Source of the DNA: Helopsaltes ochotensis
Lineage: Eukaryota > Chordata > Aves > Passeriformes > Locustellidae
Assembly: GCA_013400155.1 (NCBI GenBank)
Contig: VXBM01001086.1
Span: 62,001-126,000 of the forward strand
Direction of reading: 5' to 3'
Length of the DNA: 64,000 nucleotides
Of this stretch, positions 48,680 through 59,540 are shown piece by piece. Positions within the stretch are counted from its first letter, which is position 1. Each line of letters begins with the position of its first letter. The notes under the pieces are model-generated. The model had not been told where the DNA came from and ran no database searches. It saw only the letters and a list, made by a program, of their open reading frames with translations. The position numbers were made by a program, and so were the translations under genes.

Positions 48680-51440
48680 GCATTTCTAATAAATTTCTTC
48701 TACACAAATGTATAGTTGCAATAAAAATAAATTTCAAATGTAAGCCAGTGGTCAGGAAATCAGTGTTATGATATTAATCAACTTCTGGATTAATTCATTA
48801 GTTGAGTGCATATGGATACAGCTAACAATGTAGTTTGATTTACAACCAGGAAGAAATGCTCAGTGTCTGGTACACCAAGACTCCCCAAGGTTTAATCACC
48901 TACAAATTGCCTACATCTTGATGACTTATCTTTTAGTCTTCCTACCTGGCTAAAAATAGCTTTTCATTAAACATGAAACTTACTGTGTCAACATCTGTGA
49001 AGAGCAAAAACCACAGATTTCCCTCCGGAAAAGTTTCTTCCATGTCAATTTCCAAAGTTTGTTTAGATTTTTAGGACAAGCAGAAAATAATTCAACCACC
49101 TCTATGGGTATTATATAAATATATGACCATAGTTATTAAGGAAGTGTCTAATTACTGCTTTCCTTTTTCCTTCTCCTTCAAAAACTATCAAATTGTATTT
49201 GTGAAATGAAAATTAAAATCAGTTGTAAAAATAAGGGATTTCTACAATGTGATTTGAGGAAACAAGAGAGGAAACAGAAATATCTTGGAGAAGAGAAAAA
49301 GATGTCTTAAACAGATTAGAAATTGTTATTATAGTAAAATGTTGTCTGAAACAAGAATGATATGTTTGGGTGTGGTATTTCATAATGTTTCAGAATCAAA
49401 TTTGAAAGTTTTCAAAATTTTCCATCTTTGCAATATGAAGACAATGGTGAACAAAACCTAAAATGATACAGAATTTTCTTTGTTTTAATAATTTGAAATT
49501 AAAACTGCTCTTGTTTCTCAAACTATAATGACTATTATCTCCACTTTGTGAAATACAGAAGGAAGAACAAGCTGTAGACCATCTTAAAGTAAATCTTTTC
49601 ATAGGGTCAACTCCACACCTAGCATGTTTGGGATAATTAATGATAGAGCTGGGGTTCTTTGCAAATCAGAAATAACTCTTTGATATTATTAATCAGCTGG
49701 GTAAGGGAACCCTCTGGAATGTAGCAGCAGGTCTTTTGCAGTCTTCTGCTCTGTGAATTCACAAGATAACAAGTGTGTCACTTTGCTGACCTAAACCCAT
49801 ACAAAATGTGTGTAAAATGCCACAAACTTCTCATCGCTCTAAGATTTCTAAACAACCCCATTACTATGCTGTCTGACTGTGATATAATCCTACATCCGTT
49901 TTTCTCATATTAAAAGCCATATTAAACTGACAGAAACTGATCTTCCTGGCACTGAGAAGAAGAAAATGGACTGAAGCCCCAGGAGCAGAAGAAATTTTCC
50001 AGAGTCAACAACTCTGAGATGGGTCCAGAAATTAAACTTTCAGCTGAAGTGCCACCAAACAAAAAATTTCTTTCTTCAATTATTTATGTAATTTTATTTA
50101 TGAATTTTACACTTGTGCATTTGAAGATGAATGGTGGATCAAATAAGAAAAATACAGAGCAGGCAAACAGCATAACCAGAAGAAGAGAGACAGGTTTTGA
50201 AGTGTCTTTGAAGTGGGAATCCGTTATGAAGATAGCTTTTGAAAATAAGGTAGAAGGTAATAAAATCACCAAATGAAGGAAAATACTAAATTTACGGGAA
50301 TATCAGAAAAGAGGAAGACCATCAGCTAAAGGGAAAAAAAAAGAGAGAATGAAGACCTTGAGAAAATTAAGTCAGTCAAGAGTAAAGAGATTGAAGGAAA
50401 AAAGATTCTGAACCAAAATCAAATAAATAAGTTGGAAGAACATTTTTTTCAGTTGGGTTCTGTATCAGGAATGAACTAGAAAGTAGGCAGAAGAGAAATT
50501 TAGGCTAAAGAAGAAAGAAAAACCATAGAAGTTAATATATTAAATGTTAAAATTTAATTTTAACCTGAGAAGCTAAAATATATTAAATGATCAATAATTT
50601 GAGGCCTAAACACTAACAAATCTGAAAAAATACTTATAATGACAGAACTTTTAGTTTTGTGAAGAAAAGTAGGATTCTATTTAATAATGCATTCATTTTC
50701 TATTTGCATATTGAATTGCAAACCAGAAATTAATTAAACTGTGTCTTTACAGCCTGCGTACGATAGAGAATTATTGACAAAGGAAATAAACATTTTGCCC
50801 ATGCAGAAATATCAGGTCTTAAAGTTTTCCAGGAGAAAATACAGATATAAAAATATCTTAGTAAAGCTGAAGGTTGTAGGGACCTGCTAATATGCATTTG
50901 CTTGGAGCACATTTAAAAAGGAATGATTCTAAAAAGTCACAAGAGACATAAAGCTCAAGAGCAAAGGAAAAGTTTAGAGATTCTTAATATTTCTAACACC
51001 CATCCATAGTGAATATTTTTGTAACATCAAATTTTTTTTTCAAACAGTATCTCTTTTAATGTCATGTCAGGAAGTGTTTTGTGCTGGGTTTTTTTGTTTG
51101 TTTTTTTTTATGACAAGTATTTCTGTCATCATTTGTTCCTTTTGTTATGTTTTTAAATTTTGTTGAAGCTTTATTTTGAAGACATGAAACATTTCCTTGA
51201 TGCTTGTGATGGTGCAGTGGTGCTGTTACCGTGAATTTGTGAGGTGACTGAAGACATCACATAATGTTGAAAGCCTCATGTAAAAGACAAAGATCATTGC
51301 CACTACTGGGCATTGAGTTTTTGGTTTTTTTCTCTTTCCTTTCCTTTTCTTTTCTTGTTGCCAAGAAAATGGGAACAATGGGAATTTTTCCCACTGTGTT
51401 GCTAAGAAACACTGATGGCTGGGTGCTTGAGACAGAGGGG
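48680..51440. other. Unannotated stretch with purine-rich block
   Basis: A purine-rich segment at about 49950-50540 carries an 85-residue plus-strand frame (50019-50276) with one hydrophobic segment followed by a basic tail. The Lys/Glu/Arg-rich composition follows from the purine bias, so I do not call it a gene. Nothing else is recognised. Confidence 0.4.
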
Positions 51441-51459
51441 AGGGGAAACTGTCACTCAC

Positions 51460-52174
51460 GGTGACATGGTGTAGCTGCTGCTTGGGAAGACTTCACTACT
51501 GCTGCAGAAGTCCAGCTCGGTCCTGTTTCTTCTGGTGTGGGGTGAGCCTCTGCTCCCGGGAGCAGCCACTGAACTGGGACCTGGTTATCCCCTGCCTCAC
51601 TAAAGAGGGGCCTGTCACCACGCTGGGAACAGGGTCGCTGTTGTCCTGCACCCTGCTGTTTCTTTGGCACTGCTCTGAGTCCTTTTGCTACTCTGTAGCC
51701 CGCACCCCCTGCCTGCTGAGACCTTCAGCGTCTTCAGCCTCAGATGCAGAGTTTCTGATACACCTCTTCCATCTCTTCCTGTTTGGGACAAAGCTGCCAT
51801 TACCCCGTTCTCTCAAGCCTGTGTCAGCACCCCCTGCAGCCACAGGGGAATCATCGCACCTGCCCTGCCCGGCTGGGAGCCAGCAGCGCCCCCGCTGGCT
51901 GTGTGCGGATCTGCACCAAAAAGTGTCTGCGGTCAGGGAAGCTGTCACTGGGCTCCTGGTTCTGTTTGTTACTAATGCTGCAGTTGTTTTTTGTTTGCCT
52001 TGTCATACATACCAGTGAAGAACTGTTATTCCTATCCCCCATACCTTTGCCTGAGAGCCCCATAATTTCAAAATTATAATAATTTGGAGGGAATTAGTTT
52101 ACAGTCTCTATTTCAAGGGAGGCTGCAGCTTTTCCCTGGAAAAAAGCTCCAGCTTTTTCTTTCAAACTAAGACA
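51460..52174 (-). mobile_element. GC-rich LTR-like insertion (minus), ~715 bp
   Basis: On the minus strand the block begins TGTCTTAGTTTGAAAG (from 52174), matching the start of a songbird LTR type I know from experience. The 'ctctcaggcaaaggtatgggg' and 'ggaataacagttcttcac' blocks follow in the same order. A direct repeat GTCACTCAC flanks it at 51451-51459 and 52175-52183. Nine bases is longer than the 4-6 expected of a retrovirus, and the far end does not read CA, so the exact boundary is uncertain. The marked GC rise here produces overlapping long frames, including 185 residues at 51461-52018 on the plus strand; I regard these as by-products. Confidence 0.6.
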
Positions 52175-52183
52175 GTCACTCAC

Positions 52184-53429
52184 AAGAAAGCTCAATCACA
52201 ATACTTCACGTGAGGTAAAAGGAGGACAGCATTTCCTCAAGTGGAGTAAAAAACAGCCCAACATGGGTAAAAGATATAAATTGATTGATTCACAGGAAAA
52301 CAAACACTTCTCTGTGAGAAAAAAAGTGTTAGCCTGTGTCCTCTGGTCTGAAAAATAGCAGGTGTTTTCAATTTCTATGTATCAACTACCACTGTAGCTA
52401 GAAAAATATCAGAGCTGTTGGCAGTTGAGAGAAAAGAATGCATAATTAATAGTATATCTATAGATTGCTGTTTCTTCTCACTTTCCTGTAAAACTGGTAA
52501 ACGCCTGGTAAAAAAAAAATTTGTACTGTATCAACACACTTCCCCCTTGCTAGTGTTTCCTTTCAGTGCGAGCCTCTCAGTTCAGCTCTCAGCTTGCCAA
52601 AAAGCCCTTGTGGCTCTCCCAACAGCAGCAGCAGCTCTCCTCTGCCTTCCCTTTGCCTCCTCCATCCTCCCTCCTGGTATGCAGCCAGAGGAGTTGGGCA
52701 GTGTTTGGCAGCTGCAGCCCAAAGGAGGAATGTCAGTAAATCCCCAGGAGCAATGGCTGAAGGAGAAGAAACAGGGACAAGTTTGTTTTCTGTACCAGCC
52801 TGCATCAGTCTCACCTGTTGTAAAGTCCCAGCCATTTTCATCTGTCCACATGGTTAAAGTCTCCTCTGAACTCTGTGGTACTGATCACTGGAGTGGTGTG
52901 CTATGCTGGCAGTATGTGAACCAGTCCTTCTGAACTGCAGTCCCACCTGTTCAGGTTTCTGCACCGAGATGGAGCATTCTGAGTGCTCTCATGCAATGTC
53001 AGTACTCTTGCTGCTTAGCAGTTTGCTGCATAGAGCTCTCACACAATCCCTCATCTAGGCCAGCATGTCATGAATGTTAAAAAAGCCTGCTGTGTTCAGA
53101 TCCTGGGGCCTGCAAAAAAACATTATCCTTATCTTTCTTTGATCCTTTTCTCATAAGTCAAGATAAATTAGATGGCTTGTCCTAAATCCTGCAGCACTGA
53201 TATGCCTCAGTACAATGAAATCTTGTTCATATCTTAAAGCTTTTCCCCCAGCCCAGTTATCTCAATCCTAAACTGTATCTTATTATATTTAGCAACAAGA
53301 ATTTCCTAGTCTGTTTGGTCTGCCACTGACTAATGGTGAAGATCCTTTGCCTTCTGTTGTGTTGTAGTATATGTCCAAGTACTTCAGAAATACAGAGAGT
53401 GTCTTAGTAGAAAGTATTAAGACAAAATA
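52184..53429. other. Unannotated stretch with GC-richer patch
   Basis: The patch at 52560-52860 is GC-richer and gives several overlapping frames (171 residues plus at 52418-52933; about 90 residues minus). Because plus and minus frames are open together, composition rather than coding is the likelier cause. No repeat family is recognised. Confidence 0.4.
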
Positions 53430-53487
53430 AATATACTGACATAATCTCAAGCAACCAGAATATACTGACATAATCTCAAGCAACCAG
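53430..53487. repeat. Perfect 29-bp tandem duplication
   Basis: The unit at 53430-53458 ('aatatactgacataatctca...') is repeated without a mismatch at 53459-53487. It is recent. Confidence 0.97.
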
Positions 53488-53489
53488 AA

Positions 53490-55689
53490 CTTGCATTCTT
53501 TCTTTTTTTTTTTAATCAGGAGACTACAGGATTTAAACAAGAAGGAAAAAAAAAATCCTGTACTGCTTTGAAATTCCAATTTCTTTCAAATAAACAAATA
53601 CCTGAATAAGGCAGCCATACTTCACACTTAATACCATCTACATGAAAATTGATTTTATGACGACTTAAGAAATTGCCAGTCATTATTTAACAAGTGGCAC
53701 ATTACAACCCACTGAAATCAATGTAAGAATCCTGTTTTCTTCAGCAATAATTTGTAAGAGAGGACAAAGAAATAAAGTGTACTGCTGCAGCAATGATGTC
53801 TTTTCAAAGGATGTTGGCATCAGGAGCAAGCAGGCAAATACTTGATCATGAAACTGATACTTACTGGTGACAAATATCTAAAAAGTTGGGCTTTTTATTA
53901 TTTGACTGGCTTATCAAGTGCTTTGAGATCACACTCTGTGCATATAGAATTGAATTGGTATTTTATTCATGCAGCTATTGGTGCGATACTATTTTACAAT
54001 TCAAGTCTGCAAATATTAGGCCCAGGAGCGAGCACTCTCAGGCTTTTTGCTCTGGCAAAAAGCACCAGGCGTGGCCTGACGATGCACTCCAACAGTGGAA
54101 GAGACTCCAACACAAAGCTGCCTCCTTTATTTTAATTTCCCTAGACATCTGATCAGACCCATGTATGGAGGGTGTGGAAAGGCACAGAATGCAAGTTTGT
54201 GTGTAGTCGTAGTGATCCGCTTGTCACCCATTTGGAATCCTGGCAACACAAGAAATTATTCAAATAAGTTGCAGACAGAACCCTACTTACACAGATGTTC
54301 TGTAATCATCTTGAACATTCCCAGGATAACTGACTTTCAGCAGTACCACTGAGTGTTTTGCAAAGCTAAGAGGTATGGAAGCACCTTTGGGTTGATATAA
54401 GAAAAACAACAAAAAGCTCTTCTTCCTAAGCATTAGTAGATAAATTCTCAAATGTTATTTTCACATACTCTTTTCATAGTAAAAGTTACTTTTTAAAGAT
54501 AAAAATAATTCAATTTTACCCTCTGAACTGATATTACATCTTTAATTCAGTTTTCTATCTTTTTATTTTTAATAAATGCATAGGTCTCTATAGAAATTTA
54601 AGTCTTTGCTCAAAGAAAATGCAAATGCTGTCATTCACAACTTTGAGATCAGTTGACCCTTTTACAGCAGTGGGCTTGGCAGCAGCTTTGCTTTGTTAGA
54701 GCAAAAGCCTTTCAAAGTCTGCTGATATATACACCATTCAAGACAATCATCTACCAATTAAAGCAAATATGGTGTGGAAAAAAAAATATAAAATTGCTTG
54801 TGCTCTTGAAGTAGTCTGATTTTTTTATCAGCTCATCTGGATTTTAGTTGTGACAACACAAATAAGGAGAAAAAGGAAACAGCTTCTTTAGATAATCTCA
54901 AAAAATCAAAATGTCACTTTGCTAAAAATATTTTGGGGCTATAGATATTAGCAGTGGCATTACAAGTCAAATAATGGTTAGGTAATCATAACTAATGGTC
55001 CAAACCCTGAGATTAATAATAACACTCAAGTTTTTCCTTTCTTTCCCACTCAATATATTGCTCATTTTCCTTTGAGAATTTGCAAATCAGATAATAGATT
55101 GTTAACTTTTTTATTGATGATGAAACCTAAGCATAATAAAATTTAGAGGTTTTTTGTATATTATGAAATGTTTTTCAATATTAAAGCTGATGAAACCTCT
55201 CCACAGTGTTTTAGGAGAAAAGATAATTTTAGAAATCAGATTTTCACCATCACTTTTACCCTAATTTTAGTAAAATAATATTCTGAAGATGGCATAAACT
55301 ACAGTTTCTTTGCCCAAAAATCATAAAATTATAAAGTAGTTGTTTCTGATTGCTTGAATATAAAATTAAATGTATGGAAGTCTAAGACGTGTATTAAAAA
55401 ACCCATCCCACAGGTCTTTTTCTGATGCACTGGCTCTTTTCCTTTCAAAAGAAATGAGAAGTTGCAAGTGCACTCTATAATGTGCTTCTTTACTGCTTCT
55501 CAATTCTCATACAAAGTAAAGATAAGAGGCTATGTGAAACACTAGTATAATTTACTTTGTGTTTGCTTTATAAAATTCTATATGTCTGTTCCATCTTGAC
55601 ATTTCACTTCACCCTTCTGAAAAGTGTTCTGCTCTGCTCTACACCTTCCATCATCAACTTGCAGTTGTAGAGCAGTACATCAGAAAGAA
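53490..55689. other. Unannotated stretch
   Basis: Mostly AT-rich. A perfect 9-bp-stem, 4-base-loop inverted repeat lies at 54042-54063 (GCTTTTTGC / GCAAAAAGC) in a locally GC-richer patch. No gene recognised. Confidence 0.45.
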
Positions 55690-55830
55690 TGCCCTGATCT
55701 TTCTTTTCTGAAGGCTGAACAAGCCAAGGTCCTCAACCTTCTCTTCAAAGCCATATTCTCCAGTGTCCTGACCACCCCGGTGATCTTTCTCCAGTGTATA
55801 AATGGTGTCAGTGTGCCTGCTCTGTTTGCA
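55690..55830 (-). mobile_element. CR1 LINE fragment (minus)
   Basis: The plus strand shows inverted CR1 landmarks: 'gaaggctgaacaagccaaggtcctcaaccttctcttca' followed by 'ctccagtgtcctgaccaccccggtgatctttctccagtg'. The copy is old and short. Confidence 0.6.
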
Positions 55831-56039
55831 CATATGTTTCCATCAGAACTTTGTTCTCAGCCTCATTTATCATTTACCCTCTACTACCATACTCGGTGAC
55901 CTCTAATAATTTTTGAAACACATCTCTCCCATTCACACATTATCTGTTACAGATTCAGCCTACCTTCAGAGCCAGCCATAGCTACATAGTCCTGCTTCTC
56001 TGCACCTGCCCCATCAGACATTTGGGAAATGGCACTTGT

Positions 56040-56170
56040 GTTGGCTCAAAGCAGTGAAAAGGGAGGGGTTATGCTGCTTGTATGAAATTGTGTCAGGGGA
56101 GGTTTATATTGCATATTAGGAAAAGATTCTTCATCCAGTGGGTCATTGGACAGTGGAAACAGAAAAATGG
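56040..56170 (+). mobile_element. CR1 LINE, 5' part of a split copy (plus)
   Basis: Ends with 'attgtgtcaggggaggtttatattgcatattagg' and 'tcttcatccagtgggtcattggacagtgg', the expected CR1 order. It is interrupted at AATGG by an LTR and resumes at 56718. Confidence 0.88.
56166..56170. repeat. Target-site duplication, left copy (AATGG)
   Basis: Repeated exactly at 56718-56722. Confidence 0.85.
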
Positions 56171-56717
56171 TGTACTGGTTTGAAAGCAAAACCAGTGAGA
56201 GACTCCAAGTAAGAAATATAATTTAAAGAGAGGAAAAGAAAGAAGTACAATAAAATAAATGCAATAGCACAAAAGCAAAATCATTGACAGAGACAGTATG
56301 CAACCTGACACCCTGTTAGTTAGCGTGGTGGGAGTGGTCCAGATGAAGCAGCCTAGTTGAAGCACTGATCTTGTTGAAAAGGTCTGGTAGCTCTTGTCCT
56401 CTGCAAATACAGTGGATAAAAGCCCTCAAGTGCTGTCCCAAATCCCAGATTATATCCAGGTGGGAATGCTTGGCTCCTCCCCCTGGGCAGAGCATCTCCC
56501 AATGGGATGATCTCATTCTCGGAGTCATGCAGTGGGTCCTTGATTGCCCATTAAACAGAGAGAGCTCCCGGAGGGAGTTACCTGTGAGTCATGGGCAAGG
56601 CATTGATGGGCCATTAACAGGAGATAAGGGAAGCACTGCCCCAGCTGGTTTCTACAGCCCATGAGGATGGTGATAGGATACAGACTTTGGACACATCTTA
56701 CATTGTAACCTAGGACA
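56171..56717 (-). mobile_element. Solo LTR, ERVL-like family B, 547 bp (minus), nested in CR1
   Basis: On the minus strand it starts TGTCCTAGG and ends CCAGTACA. It aligns along its whole length with the LTR at 29359-29917 at roughly 85-90% identity by eye, in opposite orientation. The best-kept part is the 5' half, including one TGACTCA and the 'gggggaggagccaag' block. It has intact TG...CA ends and a 5-bp duplication, and its insertion split a CR1. Reading frames within it are not genes. Confidence 0.93.
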
Positions 56718-56722
56718 AATGG
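56718..56722. repeat. Target-site duplication, right copy (AATGG)
   Basis: Matches 56166-56170 exactly. Confidence 0.85.
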
Positions 56723-56871
56723 TCACAACACCAAGCCTGACAGAGCTCAAGAAGCAATTGGATGATGGTCTCAAACACAGGTGGGATCCTGGAACTGCCC
56801 TGTGCGGAGAGAGGAGTTGGACTCGATGATTCTTGTTGGTCTCTTCCAACTCAGGATATTCAATGATTCTG
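56718..56871 (+). mobile_element. CR1 LINE, 3' part of the split copy (plus)
   Basis: It resumes the interrupted CR1 with 'ggtcacaacaccaagcctgacagagctcaagaagca', then 'gaggagttggactcgatgattcttg', 'cttccaactcaggatattca' and the terminal 'atgattctg'. Confidence 0.9.
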
Positions 56872-57314
56872 CACTCCATATTTGGGCAAAACATGTAGGT
56901 TACTTTTTTGTGGATCCAGCAGTAAAAAAAAACAAACAATGCTTCCTCTTGTAAGGCTCCAATGCAGTACGTGGGTCACCCAGTTACATACTAGTTTTGA
57001 TCATTTCATTCAGTCTTTTCACCTACTGATGCTGTTTACTTCACATTTCTTTTAGGTTGCTGTGGTTACTAACCTACATGTAAACATCTTTCACTCCTTT
57101 CCACCAGTGGATTTCCCCTTCCTTACAGCCAAAGTTTATAAGAGTTAGTACATAAGCATTTGTCACTGGCAAGGTCATGGCACCAAGGAAGAGCCCTGGG
57201 AACTCAATGTTTTCTTCTGCTGCAGAGCTCAGATCTGAATGAGATGGGTTCTCAAAAAGGCTCAGTAGAGAGGAATGATCTTTCTGCCTGCTAGTGTGAC
57301 TTCCCTCAGGGTAC

Positions 57315-57900
57315 ATTGTCATTGTTTCCCATTCTGCCCATCAGGATCCCCCACTCTTGTGGAAAAAGACTCAGGTCCTTTTCCCCAAAGCTGCTTTCCA
57401 GACAGGTACTGGTGCATGGAGCTATTCCTCCCCAGGCGCAAAATTTTGCATTTAATTTTTTGGACTTCTTTATGTTCCCATCAGCCAATTTGTCCAGTCC
57501 CACTTGTCAGGTTCCTCTAAATATCAGCCTTGTCCTCCAGCATATCAACTTCTGCCCTCAATCTGTCTGATCCTATTGTCCAGATTTTAAAAGGTCACAG
57601 TTTTATTTTTGAGAGATATCACCTGCAGCCAGCTGCCAGGTGGAGTTTCTATTGCTGATATTACCCTTTGATCCCAATGGGAAAGCCAATTTTTAACTCA
57701 CCTCCACTCAACTGCCCATTTACTGAGTTCTTATTTAACCAATTTAGCTCTAAGGTTACTCTGGGGGAGTATGTCAAAGGCCTTGATGAAATTAAGGTAT
57801 AAAATCTACTCTTTTCTCCTTGTTCACAGATCTAGGCATCTCAACAGGTTTGGTTAGTTATGATTTTTCCCTCTGGGTAGACATTAAGGATAAACCATCT
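57315..57900 (-). mobile_element. CR1 LINE, decayed ORF2 3' region (minus)
   Basis: The minus-strand translation near 57503-57306 keeps a recognisable CR1 reverse-transcriptase C-terminal motif (ESSFGEKDLSLF, compared with the usual ESSFxEKDLGVL), preceded by a decayed 'FNxxKCKVLHLG' region. Farther along the plus strand, the blocks at about 57690-57810 ('caactgcccatttactgag', 'gtatgtcaaaggccttgatgaaattaagg') correspond to more 5' parts of the same ORF read in reverse. Stops and frame shifts make it non-functional. Confidence 0.75.
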
Positions 57901-57904
57901 TCAT

Positions 57905-58690
57905 TGTATTACTGAAGTATTTACATGAATTTTTTGAGAACTATATATATTCACAATGAGCAACCTCGGGAAACTACAGTATCTGAGGCAATGTGTCAGA
58001 TAAAATTCAAAAGACTAGGAGGTAAACAAGCAACTCCTCTTTTTTTGATAGCTTCTTACACAAATGAAAAGCCACCTACCTTTTATATAGGTATTGTTAT
58101 TCACCCTCTCCATAAAAATAAAATGGGGAAGAAAAACATGAAACAATAAATGAGCAGATTTTTTTTTTTCATGTGGATATACTCCCAGTGGCAGTGGAAA
58201 CCTGTCTGGTTTTGACTGAAACCAGTGGTTTTACAGTTTTTGGAATTCATACAGCAATCAAGATTTAACTAGTCACAAAAAGTTCAAGACTTGCAAAATG
58301 ATAATACATTCTCATTGATAGAAGCTCAGATTTCTTTTTTTTTAAAAAACATTAACTAAAGATACAGAAAATAAAGCAGTATCTTTTAGATAATGTTATA
58401 TTATATTCACTAATAACTTGCTTCCATAACTCCTCTAATTACCAATAGCAGTGCTCTTTAGAAATTGCATTTTTCTTAAAATTTCTGGAATTTTGAGTTC
58501 TATTCAAAGCCTACCAAATTGAATGATAATGGGCTTTACATCAGACTCATATAAAGTTATATTTTTGGAAAATGTTGTGGGTAGGACTAAAAGTGATGTA
58601 TTGAAAAAGGTTTGATCTTTCTTGAAAAGAATGGACATATGTTTAGTTTTGCAACACTAACATCTGGAGTCACTATTTAAGAACATGGAA
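57905..58690. other. Unannotated AT-rich stretch
   Basis: No gene or recognised repeat. Confidence 0.5.
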
Positions 58691-58789
58691 AGTAAAGAGG
58701 ATCCAAATCATGCCATCAAGTCACTCTTTTTCTTCTCCAACAAAAAGGACATTAATTAAAACTGATTTTTCTGGTGATGGTGGATTAGT

Positions 58790-59540
58790 CTTGGCTAAGA
58801 GCCAAATGTCTACCCAGCTGTTCACTCAGTCCCCTCCTCAGTGGGACACAGGGACAAAAACAGGGAGAATGCTTAGCAGTTACGTTGCAGGCCGAACAAT
58901 ACATTAGTTTATTGACAATTAAAATAGATTTGAGTAATAAGGAATGAATATAAACATTAAAACAATGTCTTAAATCTCATTGACAGTCCTTCACTCCAGA
59001 CTCCTCTACCTTGCCCCTGAACAGCACAGGAGGGAATGTGTGCAGAGGTGAGTTAGAACATAATATTTTTTCTCAACTACTCCTTTCTTCTCACACTTTC
59101 CTCTTTTCCAGTGTGGTCTCTCCCACAAGCTGAAGTCCTTCAGGTAAAAAATTCTGCTCCAGCGTGGGCTCTCCACAGGTTGTAGTTCCTTCAGGAATTA
59201 TCCATCTGCTCCAGAATGGAGTCCCTTCACGAACCGCAGGGAAATACTTGCTTCACCATGCTACCCTTCACAGGCTGCAGGGAATGCCAGCTCCAGTACC
59301 TAGGTCACCTCCTCCTCTCCCTCCTTCTCTGACTTCGATGTTCACACTGTAGTTTCTCACTCTTTTCTTCCCCTCCTCCTCCATCTGTCCAGCATTTTTT
59401 TCTTACACGTTTTTCCAAAGAAACAGGAAAAATGTCCTGTGGTTGGTCCAATACAGCCAACGCCATTGAAATGGCATTCACTTCTCCCTTCCCACTGTCC
59501 CTCTGCTGCAAAAACCAGTGCAGTGGTAATTCTGTTTAAC
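58790..59540 (-). mobile_element. Old avian LTR-type repeat (minus), degenerate
   Basis: This resembles a widespread avian ERV-associated repeat that I know from other bird genomes. It has a 'tttattgacaattaaaatag' block (AATAAA on the minus strand at 58908-58913), then 'gaacagcacaggagggaatg'. Next is a series of related modules of 'ctccagcgtgggctctccacaggttgtagttccttcagg' type, about 60 bases apart, from about 59110 to 59285. Last is 'cacctcctcctctccctccttctctgacttcgatg'. Boundaries and family name are uncertain, and no target duplication was identified. Confidence 0.55.

Noticed and set aside
50019..50276. 85-residue frame with one hydrophobic segment and basic tail
   Set aside because: It is in a purine-rich block, which by itself yields Lys/Glu/Arg codons; no family match and no promoter or splice context.
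51461..52018. 185-residue plus-strand reading frame, the longest in the window
   Set aside because: It lies in the GC-rich LTR-like insertion, where long frames are open on both strands at once; composition explains it and no protein family is recognised.
52418..52933. 171-residue plus-strand reading frame
   Set aside because: It overlaps open minus-strand frames in a GC-richer patch, its N-terminal third is AT-rich and Cys/Lys/Ser-biased, and there are no splice-like borders or known motifs.
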